From contig JASANZ010002224.1 of the NCBI GenBank assembly GCA_030849805.1, positions 16,349 to 80,348 on the forward strand: a DNA stretch of 64,000 bases, written 5' to 3'. The translations under genes and the position numbers were made by a program. The number at the start of each line of letters is the position of its first letter. The first letter of the stretch is position 1. Of this stretch, positions 1 through 10,272 are shown in pieces. The notes under the pieces were generated by a model, which made no database searches, was not told the DNA's origin, and saw nothing but the letters and a program-made list of their open reading frames with translations. The DNA is from Sergeia podlipaevii. Its lineage: Eukaryota > Euglenozoa > Kinetoplastea > Trypanosomatida > Trypanosomatidae.

Positions 1-3000
1 CGGCACGAGCAACGATGACGACGGATGCTGACCGTGACGACTGCTCGTTCGTGACCTGCCCGTGCCCGGTGCTGCAGCAGCCACGTGGCCCCCGCGACGT
101 GACCCGTTGGGCGTACTACTCGCAAAGCTAGAGTTATCAGAAGCGGCGAGCTGGCGTGGTGTCCCTCTCCGCGCTGCCGCCACAGGTGCGCTGTTGTTGT
201 TGCTAGTGGTGTTGTGTGGGTGGCCATATCCGGGGCCAGCTGGAGAGGAAGGATGGTGCGTTGTCGCTGTCGTACTCGGGCATTGCGATGAGACCGGGTT
301 CCCTGCAGCGCCGCCACCACCTGCAGGTCGCAAAGAACTATTGGCAGTGTTGTTGCTGTTGTTGTTGCTGTTGTTGTTGTTAATCATCCCTGCACGAGGA
401 CTGCGCAAGCCACGCAGCGGCATGCCACGCTCGTTTGTTAGCAAAAAGGCAAAGCCCAGGAAAAACTGAGAAGAACTCAAGCGGAACGTAATTAAGGCGT
501 TATCATGCAGCACGCACGTGTTGCCCTTGCCAATCTTCTTCACGTTCACGTATGTACCATTTGCACTGCAATCACGAAGAACGATAGAGTACGCGGGCGG
601 CCGTGGTGTCCCACCACCCCCGTCGCGCATGCTGCTCGCGTTGCTGACGGTTCGCTGGCGACGGTCACGCACAATCGTTCGGGTGATCACAAACTGCGTA
701 CTGCTCACGAAAGAGTCGCTGACGGTCATCGTACACTTGCTGCTACGGCCAAAGCGAAAGTCCTCACCAAGTGGAACAGAAATCTTTGTCGATGGAATAC
801 TCGACTCGTCATTGGAGCGCAAGATGGCCCACACAGCACCTCCCCCCGCAGCACCAGGGCTCTGCGCAGAGGCAGACAGGGAGGGGATAGGATCGATTGG
901 GCTCGGGCGTACCGGAAAGGGTGAGTTGGACGAAGTACCGCCGCCATCCCGCGCGTTCAAGGGGGACGCACTGCTAGTGCTCTGCGGCAGCGCAATAGAC
1001 TCTGGCATGGCCACTCCACCTGCTTTTGGCATCACAGTGGCAGTAGTCCCGCTCCTCTCCGCTCGCGTCGTTCTGCCATCATTGTGCAGCGGTGTCCCTG
1101 CGGACTCCACGATATCACTCGTGCCTGCAGCCATGGTACTCCCAAACAGCGCGCTGCTACTGCCCATCTCGCCGTAGTGATGACTCACCGGCTTTCTGTG
1201 CCCGCCTCCTCGATGGTGAAGCGTGTCCTCCCCCAATACCTCCTCCAGCGCGCCGCCACGTGGTCCCTCATCATCTGCAACGAGAGAGGGGCTGATGAGG
1301 CGTGGCAAGCCTGAGCGGTGGGGCGTCGGTGAGGAACGCGGAGGCGGCGATGAGGAGGACTCTTGTGGCTGTGAACGCGACGCAGCAGTAGCGGCATGAT
1401 GAGAAGGGGTATTAGCAATACTGCCTCCGTAACCTTCGTCATCGTCGGTACTGTTGTTGTTGTTGTTGCTGTGGTAGTGGTTGCCTTCATCATCCTCTGC
1501 TCTGCGATGATGTTGCTGCTGTTGTTGAAGCTGCTGTTGATGTATATACGAGATGCTGGAGCTACCACCGCTATCCCTACGTGGACGATGTGGTGTCGCC
1601 CTCTCAGCAGCAGCACCGGCAGTACTAGCGATCTCCTCAAGAGACACTACACGTATAGTAGTTGGACTCACGGCGCCGCTGCCACTAGGACGATGATGAT
1701 TGTCGCTGGGACCACTTTGGGCGACTCTGCGGCTTCCGGTCTTGCCTACTGGAGGAGTACCACCGCCGCCGCCGCCAACTCCTCCTGTACCAGAAACGGA
1801 GGCAGAGGCAGAATGGCTTGGAGTCGAAGCAGCACTCTGTGTATTGGGGTCGCCGGCCCTCTCTGTGGCAAAGCTCTGTGAAGCCCCCAACATAAGCTGA
1901 GTCGGCGAATTGCGCCGCTGCTGCTGTGCATGTGGCTGAGTAGAGGAAGAAGGGACGTTGCCTGGAGGCTTGCCAGTACCATGACCCATTGAAGAAGGAT
2001 CAACCGCCTCGTCTCTACGTGAGGCACCGCCGGTAGGGGAGGCAGCGTGCTGCGCATTGGCTTGAGGCTCCTCGCTGCTGCCGCCACGACCCGATCGCTT
2101 CACAAGTACAGTACCCGGTGGTGCTGCTGCTGCTACTTTCCCTACACATGGAACCGTCCCTCCTTCCGCCATTGGATCTCTGTAAACCTTCGTGTCGATG
2201 AGCGGTGGCGATTCATGCCAGTGCCCACCTCCTCCATTGCCCCCACCGCTACGTGTGGGCATCACTGGAGCAGCAACAGCAGCAGCACAAGAAGAGGCAA
2301 GACTGACCCCTTCATTAGACGACTGGAGCTGCACTGGTGCCCCCACAATGGGCGTTGGCTGTTGAGACTGCTGGCTAGAGACACCTGAGAACAAAAACGC
2401 CTGCTGCTGCGGCGCGGTGGAGCCCGCCTCGGCCGATGAAAACGAGTTGGGCAGCAATCCACCACCACCACCCCCAGCTTGTCCTTGAGACGAAGAAAGA
2501 TGTGGCGGTGTGGTCTGTGAGTTGGACTGCGCTTGAAAGTTCGGCAAAGGGGATGACGTGGGCGAGGAACTACTGTATGCGTTTTGTGGCTGCAAGAGCT
2601 GCTGCTGCTGCTGCATTGAATGCTGTTGTTGGTGGAACATAACTTCTTCGTCGTATGCGTTAGTGGCGCGTAGCAAGTCGTCAGCGAGAGCGCTCAAGCA
2701 ACACAGCTCCTGTGCGGCCTCGTTAGACAAAGAGGCCCTCTGTGCTCGCCACCGATCACTCTCCATGCGATGTCCGTGTGGTCTGTGCATTGCCACATCA
2801 TCCGCCTCCTTGATTGCTGCCGCCGCCATCACCTTTCGCAGCTCTGCACATCCGCTGGTGTTCTGAACAGCTGCCAGCTTATAAGCTTCAACTGCATCTC
2901 GCACGGCGGCGACGTACTTGAGGGTGTTGCTGTTCTGGCCCCACAGAGAGGGGATACTGGGATATGGAGGTGAGGCAGAAGTCCCTCCTTGGCTTCCACT

Positions 3001-6000
3001 CAGTGAAGTTACATAGCCGCCACCACCACCCCGAGGACTCGTATTGGAGTAGGCAGAAGGACACAACACCCCACCACCCCACATGCAAGCACTGCTGAGG
3101 TAGGCACCTGATGGTATCGCAGCCGCGGCCGGTGGCGCTACCATCACACCGGGCAAAGATAATGGAGACCCAATCCCAAGCCCCAACGTCGGAGCACAGG
3201 GCTGTTCAATGACTAAAAGCAGAGGTGTCACCTCACGGGAGAGCATCTCCAGTGTGTGCTGCGTCGCCTTCAGTTGCTGTTGTTGCTGGTGATGAAATGG
3301 GTATTGCTGCGAGGATTCAGACCCATTCGAGCTGCTCATGAAATGATACATTTCAGGGCCATAGAGCAGGCTCGCAGCAGTAGGGATCGCTTCGATGGCA
3401 GCCTCTGCACTAAACATATGAGCTCGACTACTGCCAAGCGGCCCTGCTGCTGCTGCTGCTGCCCCTCTTCCTGTTGTTACTCCACTACTACTGCTACGAT
3501 ACGCAGTGCCCGGCGCAGCAGGAGAGAGAGGCGGTGAAGAAAAAGTAGAGTTCTCCACAGGACTCATCCTTGGCGGAGCCATAAAGGCTCCCATGCCACC
3601 GCGACCCGCGCGATCACTGGCGTTCCTGCGTCTGCTGGCACCACCTGTGCTTGTGGCCTTGCGTGCGTCCTGCATGATCTCACCGCCCTCGTTACTTCCA
3701 ATCTCCCCACTGGTACCCCCACCCATTTCTTCTTCTTCTTCAATCGCCGCCGCAGCGGCAGCAGCAGCAGCGGCGGTGGCTGCGGCGGCTGAGGCTGTAC
3801 GATGCACCGACTCCATAATGACAGACATTGCATGGGCCTCATCCGCCTCGTCCCGAGGGCCAACAATGGTGCCCTGCTCTTCCTCTTGAAACATACCCCG
3901 CAACGGCCGGAGCGAACAGTGGAAGTACCCGCCCGCTGGATCGCCCCATAAAATAGGAGACGCAGGCTCTACCGAGGGCGGTGAAGACCCACTGCCCTGT
4001 GAGCGGCAGGGGAGATGCAGAACACCACGAAGTTGCGGAGGACCCTTGTCGCCACTCCTCACGCTAGGAAGCGTGACACCAACCGTGGCTGCCGTCGCTG
4101 CCCGCGCCATGGTTGCATCTCCCGAAGATCCCACGGGGGCAAAGTGCGGATACGCCACCCACCCGAGCATATCGAAGGCGCTCGCGCCTGTCATGGCCGC
4201 TGCATAGTAGCTCCAGTACAGCACTCGGCCAGTCAGCGGGTGCACAAGGGCAAGTGGGACGGGTAGTTGATCGCACGTGCCATGTAAAAGCGGCCGTCGC
4301 AGAACGAGCACGTGAGCAGTTTTGTATATAGGTGCCTCCTCCACCCAAGTATCGAGGCTGAACGCAAATCGAGGTCGATAATGAGAGGGCAGCCGCCTCT
4401 CCGCCTCCTCGTTTCTTCGTCTACCCCCAACCCCAACCCCTTCTGTGATCGCGCCGCCACACTCATTGGGGTTGGCTGCCATCACTTTAAAGGGCTTACG
4501 ACCTTTCAGCGTGATGCGTTGTACGACAGAGCCAATGGCAACTGTCCTCCGCTGCTGCTGTGGGTGATCCGCGTCGTCTGCAAAGTGCACTGCCACACTG
4601 TGGCTGCCATCACGCCCACGGCTTGCGGCTTCACCGCCGCTGCCTCGCTGCTGCGTCTTCTGCTGCTGTTGTTGTTGCTTTTGTTGTTGATGATGATGCC
4701 GACGTCCCCCACGCTTCGCACTACCGCTACCGCCACCATCGGGCTGTTCGACTAGTGGTGCCGCTCGGACCTTCTCAGGCCAACCTTCCATCACGGTTGC
4801 AAGTGTTCTCACAATAGCCTCGGGCCTTTCAATCTGAAGCCACTTCATGATATCTGTAAAGCGCCTGAAGCGCATGGCGCTGGGTGTGGTACCGAGCAGC
4901 GCCGCCATGGTCGCGCTCACCTCCAGAACGACAAGATCTGTATTGAGAATCAAAAATGGGGTGCACACATCGTCTGGTGAGGCGGTAACAATGTTTGGGG
5001 ATGAAGTGGGAGACGGTGGGAGTGCTGGTGGCGCACTAGATACCACCTTGACCTGCTGTTGCTGCTGCAGGGGCGACGCAGTTGGGTTTTCCACAGCAGG
5101 ATCAATATGCACTGCTGTTTTTGCTGAAGAGAAGGACGCCACCTGGCCAACTCTCCCACCCATTTCGCCTTGAAAGGCAGGAGCGGTGGAGCTGCCAAAG
5201 ACTGCGTCCACCGCCGCAGCCGCCGTTGGCGTCTCGCGTGCCAAAGGTGGCTGTCCGCCAGAAGATTCTAGCTGCGGTCTAACTTGTGGATACGTCTCGA
5301 TTGGTCCCTGGTACTGGAGCCGTCGACGGGGGTTTAGAGCAGACATTCCGGTGGCTTTCATTGCGTAAGGCAGCATCACCTCTGGTGGGGGCGGGGGCGC
5401 TGGTAGGCGTCGAGAAGACCGAGCACGTGCCGCGCTGCTGCCACCCCTTCTTTGCGACATCACAACAGGCATGTTATGCAGCGGTGGTGGTGATGGAGAA
5501 GCGCCGCGTCTGGCAAAAGCAGCGGCACCTCCAGATCCAAAGTGGTAGTAGCGAGCGTCTGCATTGTTGTAGTACTCATACTCTCCACCACTCGTGCCGT
5601 ATATATGCGCGGTGTTCACATCTGCGTAGAGTGGCTGCATCATCCTCATGTTCATTGGCGTCATCGGTGGCCGTATCTCTTGCGGGTAGTAGTAGTTGTT
5701 GTTGCCATACAGGTCCATGTAAGCCGGCTGCTGTTGCGTTTGTTGCTCTGGGGGTAATGGAGGGAGTGCAGCTGCTGATGCGCGTCTAGACACATGCACC
5801 GCCACACTCACATCGGGTGCTTCTCCTTCAGCGCTCGCAACAGAAAACGCGCTGTTGCTGCCATGCCGCTGCAGCTGCGGCGGAGGTGGAGGGCATTGTC
5901 CTCGCAAGGACGATGCCTGAGCACAAGCGGCGTCCAGACTCTTCTTGTGAGTTTCCTCAGTGGCACGTTCCTCATCGGCATCTAGTTGGTGATATGTGGG

Positions 6001-8169
6001 GGCAAGCACACTGTGACTGTTCGCCCCAGCGCCGTAGTGAGCCTTCTCTCCTGCACCGCCGTCGCCGCCGCGACCTTCGTCTCTCGCCTGGCTAACAATA
6101 AGATGACTCCGCTGAAAGCCATAGAAACGAGAAGGCGCATAATAGTCATTGCTATCGTTGTCGTCACGCCATGAGCCATAATTGTAATAAAAATCGTGCC
6201 GCCTACTGCTACTGCGCAAGTCAGCATACTCGTCCAGTCTATGCACGCCATCCTCGACGCCGTCGCCGCGCTGGTGCTGCGAGCGCCAACAGCAGTTGCG
6301 AATACAGAGCAGCATCATGCAAAGCACGGGTACGCAGAGCCAGATAATCATCAGCAGCAAAGAAACATCTGCCACGTAAGAAATTTGGCCCAAAAGACAC
6401 GCCATATGAATAAGACCAACTATAAGATTAGTAAGAAGCGTCAAGTCAAAAGCAAAGAGGAACCACGCATGCAGCACACACGCTTTGAAGACAATTTCGC
6501 TCGTGTAAGTCTGAACCCCGTACCGATCGTGAGAACCAGAGTTATCTACAATGATGCCCGCTTCACCACCACCGAGAGCAGCGGCACGTCTCCTTGTGTC
6601 CATTCTAGCAGCCACAGAGGAAGTCAATGAGTGCGTCGTGTTAAATCCATTGACCATCCCTGTGGGCGGTGGAGGAACTAACTCAGTGTCCGCCACCTCC
6701 GCAAAACGCGATAGGATGCTACTCGACATCGACAGCGCCTCCTTACTCTCCGCGTGCTTGACTGTGTACACACCCATGACCTGCGGAGAAAGCAATACAA
6801 AAAGTCCTAGTAGCAGTAGCTGAATAGCAGGGATGATTTCGCGATAAAACCCCTTGCGCACACAGCTATACCACCCAGCACAGCAGCAGCGGCCTTGTTC
6901 ACCATCACTGTGACTATGGTGGCTATAGTGGTGGTGGTACAGGGCAACATCATCGCCGCCGCCGCCGCTGGACGGAGGTCGTCGCGCAGAGGGCGATGCT
7001 GCCCTGCTACTACTTCCCCTGCCTACTCCTACTGTAGGTGAACTATAAACAGTTTCCAGCGCACTCGGCACGGGCGGTGGGGGCGCCATGTCGTCCCCTT
7101 CGTCGTCGCCACCAACACTGTTGGCTCCTACTCCTGATCGTCCACCTCCTACGCCTCCAGCGGTAGTGACGGAGTGAATAAGATTTGGGTTCGTCGAGTT
7201 AGCCGCCGTCGGTGCAGTAGGTGCGAGCAGCTGCAGCGTTGTCGTCGCCGCCTCCAGCGAAGCACGCCCCCCACCAGTAGCAAAAAGAAAATGACGTCGC
7301 CACAATCGTTGCTGGGCAAGCACGTAGAAGCGGCGCTGCAGGCGAGAAAATACATAATAGACCCACCCACACACCACGCCAACCACCGCGGAGAGGACAA
7401 TGAACACGATGTGCACGGGATTGCTTGACCACGGCAAAAAGAAAAATATCGCGGTGATGACACCAATGAGGGGCAAGAGGAACCACTCTGGAATTCTCAG
7501 CGAGCTGCTGGTAAGCGAGGCAAGCAAGACGCGACGACACCATGAACGCGAGTGACAGCAACCAACATCATCATTGTCATTGTCATCACAACAGCCACCA
7601 CCACCGCAGCAGCACCCAGAGCCATCACTTGACACGTCGTCCTCGGAGCTAGCGAGTTCCATTGTTGCGTCGAGATCTCTATGATATGCCTTCCGTCCAT
7701 GTCTTCTAGGATCTGCATTGAGAGATGACGATGAAATCTGTGGTTTTAGTCGTTGTTGCTTAAATTGTTGTTGTTGTTGCTGCTGCTGCCGCTGCTGTGT
7801 CGCCCCTTTTGCATTCGTGGCGTTGGCTACAATTTTATTATTGTTATTTCCATTACTGACATTATTGGGTATTGTTCTTCTATCTTGCTGTGGTGTGCCG
7901 TCCGCTCCGGTGCTACTTCCAATAAGAGGGCCAGAGAGTGGTGGCGGTCGTGGTGAAGACCAACCAGGCAGGGGTGGCGCTGGAGCAGGAGACCCTTCCT
8001 TCTCATTGTTCAACATACGCGGTGGAGAAGAAGAAGAGACTTCCTGCTGAGTTACGATGGATGGAGGTGGTGATGGTGGAGGCGGCGGGAGTAGCGGGGG
8101 CGAAGATGCCAACACCGCCGTCCCAGTTGATGCCAAAGAAAGAGGAGGCACACTAAAATTTGAATCCAT
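1..8169 (-). CDS. Giant multi-span membrane protein with two PAS-like regions and an FHA domain (3' end outside window)
   Basis: One minus-strand frame stays open from an ATG at 8169-8167 to base 1: 2723 codons without a stop, so the C-terminus lies outside. The N-terminus is Pro/Ser-rich with a Gln run. Hydrophobic segments lie at about residues 227-247, 252-274, 444-468, 564-584, 584-600 and 604-623, suggesting about six membrane spans. Residues 1064-1123 resemble a PAS domain (FLILNTDLVVLEVSATMAAL), and 1290-1345 a second one (ALVHPLTGRVLYW, then MTGASAFDMLG). Residues 2464-2577 are an FHA domain, with FRFGRSSKC and SANGTYVN followed by a short IGKG loop, laid out like the Chk2 FHA. The linkers are Ser/Gly/Gln/Ala-rich. 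Membrane spans plus PAS plus a phosphothreonine-binding module suggest a sensor or signalling protein. A kinase or cyclase domain could follow past the window edge, but that is a guess. Reading frame very sure, FHA sure, PAS probable. Confidence 0.85.
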   Translation of the reverse strand, partial: MDSNFSVPPLSLASTGTAVLASSPPLLPPPPPSPPPSIVTQQEVSSSSPPRMLNNEKEGSPAPAPPLPGWSSPRPPPLSGPLIGSSTGADGTPQQDRRTIPNNVSNGNNNNKIVANATNAKGATQQRQQQQQQQQFKQQRLKPQISSSSLNADPRRHGRKAYHRDLDATMELASSEDDVSSDGSGCCCGGGGCCDDNDNDDVGCCHSRSWCRRVLLASLTSSSLRIPEWFLLPLIGVITAIFFFLPWSSNPVHIVFIVLSAVVGVVCGWVYYVFSRLQRRFYVLAQQRLWRRHFLFATGGGRASLEAATTTLQLLAPTAPTAANSTNPNLIHSVTTAGGVGGGRSGVGANSVGGDDEGDDMAPPPPVPSALETVYSSPTVGVGRGSSSRAASPSARRPPSSGGGGDDVALYHHHYSHHSHSDGEQGRCCCAGWYSCVRKGFYREIIPAIQLLLLGLFVLLSPQVMGVYTVKHAESKEALSMSSSILSRFAEVADTELVPPPPTGMVNGFNTTHSLTSSVAARMDTRRRAAALGGGEAGIIVDNSGSHDRYGVQTYTSEIVFKACVLHAWFLFAFDLTLLTNLIVGLIHMACLLGQISYVADVSLLLMIIWLCVPVLCMMLLCIRNCCWRSQHQRGDGVEDGVHRLDEYADLRSSSRRHDFYYNYGSWRDDNDSNDYYAPSRFYGFQRSHLIVSQARDEGRGGDGGAGEKAHYGAGANSHSVLAPTYHQLDADEERATEETHKKSLDAACAQASSLRGQCPPPPPQLQRHGSNSAFSVASAEGEAPDVSVAVHVSRRASAAALPPLPPEQQTQQQPAYMDLYGNNNYYYPQEIRPPMTPMNMRMMQPLYADVNTAHIYGTSGGEYEYYNNADARYYHFGSGGAAAFARRGASPSPPPLHNMPVVMSQRRGGSSAARARSSRRLPAPPPPPEVMLPYAMKATGMSALNPRRRLQYQGPIETYPQVRPQLESSGGQPPLARETPTAAAAVDAVFGSSTAPAFQGEMGGRVGQVASFSSAKTAVHIDPAVENPTASPLQQQQQVKVVSSAPPALPPSPTSSPNIVTASPDDVCTPFLILNTDLVVLEVSATMAALLGTTPSAMRFRRFTDIMKWLQIERPEAIVRTLATVMEGWPEKVRAAPLVEQPDGGGSGSAKRGGRRHHHQQQKQQQQQQKTQQRGSGGEAASRGRDGSHSVAVHFADDADHPQQQRRTVAIGSVVQRITLKGRKPFKVMAANPNECGGAITEGVGVGGRRRNEEAERRLPSHYRPRFAFSLDTWVEEAPIYKTAHVLVLRRPLLHGTCDQLPVPLALVHPLTGRVLYWSYYAAAMTGASAFDMLGWVAYPHFAPVGSSGDATMARAATAATVGVTLPSVRSGDKGPPQLRGVLHLPCRSQGSGSSPPSVEPASPILWGDPAGGYFHCSLRPLRGMFQEEEQGTIVGPRDEADEAHAMSVIMESVHRTASAAAATAAAAAAAAAAIEEEEEMGGGTSGEIGSNEGGEIMQDARKATSTGGASRRRNASDRAGRGGMGAFMAPPRMSPVENSTFSSPPLSPAAPGTAYRSSSSGVTTGRGAAAAAAGPLGSSRAHMFSAEAAIEAIPTAASLLYGPEMYHFMSSSNGSESSQQYPFHHQQQQQLKATQHTLEMLSREVTPLLLVIEQPCAPTLGLGIGSPLSLPGVMVAPPAAAAIPSGAYLSSACMWGGGVLCPSAYSNTSPRGGGGGYVTSLSGSQGGTSASPPYPSIPSLWGQNSNTLKYVAAVRDAVEAYKLAAVQNTSGCAELRKVMAAAAIKEADDVAMHRPHGHRMESDRWRAQRASLSNEAAQELCCLSALADDLLRATNAYDEEVMFHQQQHSMQQQQQLLQPQNAYSSSSPTSSPLPNFQAQSNSQTTPPHLSSSQGQAGGGGGGLLPNSFSSAEAGSTAPQQQAFLFSGVSSQQSQQPTPIVGAPVQLQSSNEGVSLASSCAAAVAAPVMPTRSGGGNGGGGHWHESPPLIDTKVYRDPMAEGGTVPCVGKVAAAAPPGTVLVKRSGRGGSSEEPQANAQHAASPTGGASRRDEAVDPSSMGHGTGKPPGNVPSSSTQPHAQQQRRNSPTQLMLGASQSFATERAGDPNTQSAASTPSHSASASVSGTGGVGGGGGGTPPVGKTGSRRVAQSGPSDNHHRPSGSGAVSPTTIRVVSLEEIASTAGAAAERATPHRPRRDSGGSSSISYIHQQQLQQQQQHHRRAEDDEGNHYHSNNNNNSTDDDEGYGGSIANTPSHHAATAASRSQPQESSSSPPPRSSPTPHRSGLPRLISPSLVADDEGPRGGALEEVLGEDTLHHRGGGHRKPVSHHYGEMGSSSALFGSTMAAGTSDIVESAGTPLHNDGRTTRAERSGTTATVMPKAGGVAMPESIALPQSTSSASPLNARDGGGTSSNSPFPVRPSPIDPIPSLSASAQSPGAAGGGAVWAILRSNDESSIPSTKISVPLGEDFRFGRSSKCTMTVSDSFVSSTQFVITRTIVRDRRQRTVSNASSMRDGGGGTPRPPAYSIVLRDCSANGTYVNVKKIGKGNTCVLHDNALITFRLSSSQFFLGFAFLLTNERGMPLRGLRSPRAGMINNNNSNNNSNNTANSSLRPAGGGGAAGNPVSSQCPSTTATTHHPSSPAGPGYGHPHNTTSNNNSAPVAAARRGTPRQLAASDNSSFASSTPNGSRRGGHVAAAAPGTGRSRTSSRHGQHPSSSLLVP
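542..780 (-). other. FHA core of the giant membrane protein
   Basis: This segment encodes the FHA core, residues about 2464-2543. The phosphopeptide-binding loops are recognisable: GRS after beta strand 3, SS before the position where many FHA domains carry S-x-x-H (here SSTQF, so the usual His is replaced), and NGTYVN. Ligand binding is likely but not certain because of the missing His. Confidence 0.75.
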
Positions 8170-8235
8170 ATGACCTAACGTGTATTTTTTCTTCTTTTTT
8201 TGCTTTGTAGTTAGACAGGGAAAGTAGAGTCTGAT

Positions 8236-8237
8236 CT
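8236..8237 (-). promoter_or_regulatory. Candidate spliced-leader acceptor AG of the PAS/FHA gene
   Basis: On the minus strand a run of 13 T (8255-8267) is followed by CTTTG and then CACAG at this AG. That would leave a 5' leader of about 66 nt before the ATG at 8169. Inferred from the usual trypanosomatid pattern only. Confidence 0.4.
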
Positions 8238-9394
8238 GTGCAAGTGTTTACAAAGAAAAAAAAAAAAATTCTCCAAGTACGCGTCTACTCAAACGCAAAC
8301 ACACACGCAAACCTAGAAGAGGAAGGAATAGGAAAGATGATATAAAAAGCAAAAGAAAGTGGGTCAGTGGATAAATACTACTAATATATTTCTTCCTCTT
8401 ATACCTTTTGCTTCGGCTAACGTATATATATATGTGTGTGTATATAACAAAGTGTGCACGTAAAGAGAAACAAGTAGAAGTAGAAAGGGGGAAAAAGAAA
8501 ACACACACAAAGAGTTCGCGCAGGTTCTTCTCGAGTAAAAGAAAAAAAAAACCTACTTAATCAAAAGAAGAGTGCGAGGTTGTGCGTGTGTGTGTGTATA
8601 TATATATGAAATGAATGTGACCTGTTGAAGCTTTGAAACACAGTAAAAATAGAAATGACAGCTCTAAATGCCATACAAATAATAAATAAAAAAAAGAATC
8701 TTTTATTTAAACAGAAGAAAAAAGAAAGGTGCTACAACAACAACAATAACAATTAAGTTAATAATAGTAGTAGCAATAACAAGAAAAAAAAAAAAGTATC
8801 AGTGTCGTGGCAGAAGAGGAGATGATGGAAAGGAAGACTAATAATAGCAATTTGTAAAATGAAAAAAAAGGAAAACGTATCGCACCAAAAAATGCTTTTC
8901 TATATAAACAAAATATACCGTCCTACTTACGTAAACAATTGCTTTGCAAAAAGAAAAGGGATAGAAAAGAAATCAACAGCAGTGGGATCTAAGAGAAAAA
9001 AAAAAAAAAAAGAACTGTTGTTTCTTCTCACGTTTCTTTTAATAATGTTATAGTATGCACCCAAAGAGTGCCTCCTATTCTTCTCCTCCTTCTCCTCCCT
9101 ATTTCTATTACTATTACTTACTATTTCCTTCGCTGATGCAACGGCACAGCCCCCTCCCTCGTGTCTATCTTGATGAGAGCGATGCGCTCTAGCAATTTCT
9201 TCCTGTTGAGAAAAAAAAAAAGAGAAATGTATTAAAAATCAGAGTAACAACAATTTAAAAAAAAAGGGTAAAAGCATATTTTTTATTTTAAAAAAAAATC
9301 AGATAAAGTTGTCATAAAGATATGTAAGAAAGAAGAACGCTACTACGTCCAAAGAGCAAACAACCAAATATCGCTTTTTTTTCTTTCTTTTTGC

Positions 9395-9420
<26 letters not shown>
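9395..9420. repeat. (AT)13 microsatellite
   Basis: Perfect dinucleotide run in the spacer, about 90 bases before the (AC) run at 9509-9544. Confidence 0.95.
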
Positions 9421-9426
<6 letters not shown>

Positions 9427-9505
9427 GCGTTACTTCTGTCCCGCAAAATAAAATAAATAAAAATAAATAAATAAATAAATCAATTGGCTTGCATGACCGC
9501 TCATA

Positions 9506-9508
<3 letters not shown>

Positions 9509-9544
<36 letters not shown>
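9509..9544. repeat. (AC)18 microsatellite
   Basis: Perfect dinucleotide run just beyond the end (minus strand) of the coding-like tail that stops at 9591. Confidence 0.95.
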
Positions 9545-9548
<4 letters not shown>

Positions 9549-9590
9549 TCACGCACTTATATCCGCAAGCGCCATCTCAGGTCCTCAGCA

Positions 9591-10272
9591 TCATGTGGCA
9601 GCAGCGCCTGCCGCCCACGCCTCGCAAAAACTCCACAACATCTCGTGTAGCTCATCAATGGTCTTCACTGCAGGCTCATCATCATCATCAGCACCAGCAG
9701 CAGCATCATCGGCATCGGTGCCACCGCGGCTACCCTTGCGTGTACAGGACATATAGGCCTTTTGTCTTCCTGACTTGCTCCGCGCCGTCCTCGCCCTCAC
9801 CCCACAACTGCTCTTTTCCTCCCCCCCCCCCTCCCTTTGCTCGCTGCGGGATCACCTGCGGTGTGAAGACCTGCAGAAGCACCAGCAGAGGCCTCTGTAG
9901 TGCCAAAGTGAATGTGATCGACTCCTTCCCTCTGTGAAACCATCGACGACGTGGCAGAAAGGAGAGACAAAGGCGGCCGTCGTGGAGGACATACTTTTGA
10001 GTGGCAAAGAGTCAAACGCGCGAGAGAAGTGAAGCGTGGCGTCGTGCGTGGATGCGGTTCTTTATGGGTCTGCAAGATCGTCTGCGATGACTTCAAGCCC
10101 CTTGGACGCAAAGGCCAGATGGTGATGGTGACGGTGCAGACCATCCATATCCTCCTCCTCATTTCTATAGTCCCTGCTCTTCCCCACAGAACCATGCTCT
10201 CGGTGTGGATCCTCATCGTTACGGATATCCACCACCCCATCATCATCACCACCGACACTTCTGCTCCTGTTG
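9591..10272 (-). pseudogene. Coding-like tail in shifted frames after the 1791-residue ORF
   Basis: The sequence after the TAG at 10275-10273 keeps the GC-rich, coding look of the gene above it, and only at 9590 does the AT-rich spacer begin. Open frames tile it in relay. The first (about 10334-10062) is acidic and His-rich and ends IADDLADP. The second (down to 9797) includes VDHIHFGTTEASAG. The third (down to 9591) ends KTIDELHEMLWSFCEAW. The first change sits at a GGGG run beside the stop, and the last at the C run 9821-9831. Either the assembly has homopolymer errors and the true protein is about 228 residues longer, or the C-terminus has decayed. No complete reading can be chosen from this sequence alone. 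Confidence 0.5.

Larger units (their letters stand above)
8238..9590. other. AT-rich intergenic spacer with microsatellites
   Basis: No gene seen. The stretch is made of A/T homopolymers and simple repeats. It should hold the 3' UTR of the upstream membrane protein gene and the polypyrimidine tract of the PAS/FHA gene. Short open frames here are rich in K, I and F and look non-coding. Confidence 0.7.

Noticed and set aside
1..9. CGGCACGAG at the window start resembles a cDNA-library adapter
   Set aside because: It translates in frame as part of the open giant gene and the window is genomic with spacers; most likely chance.
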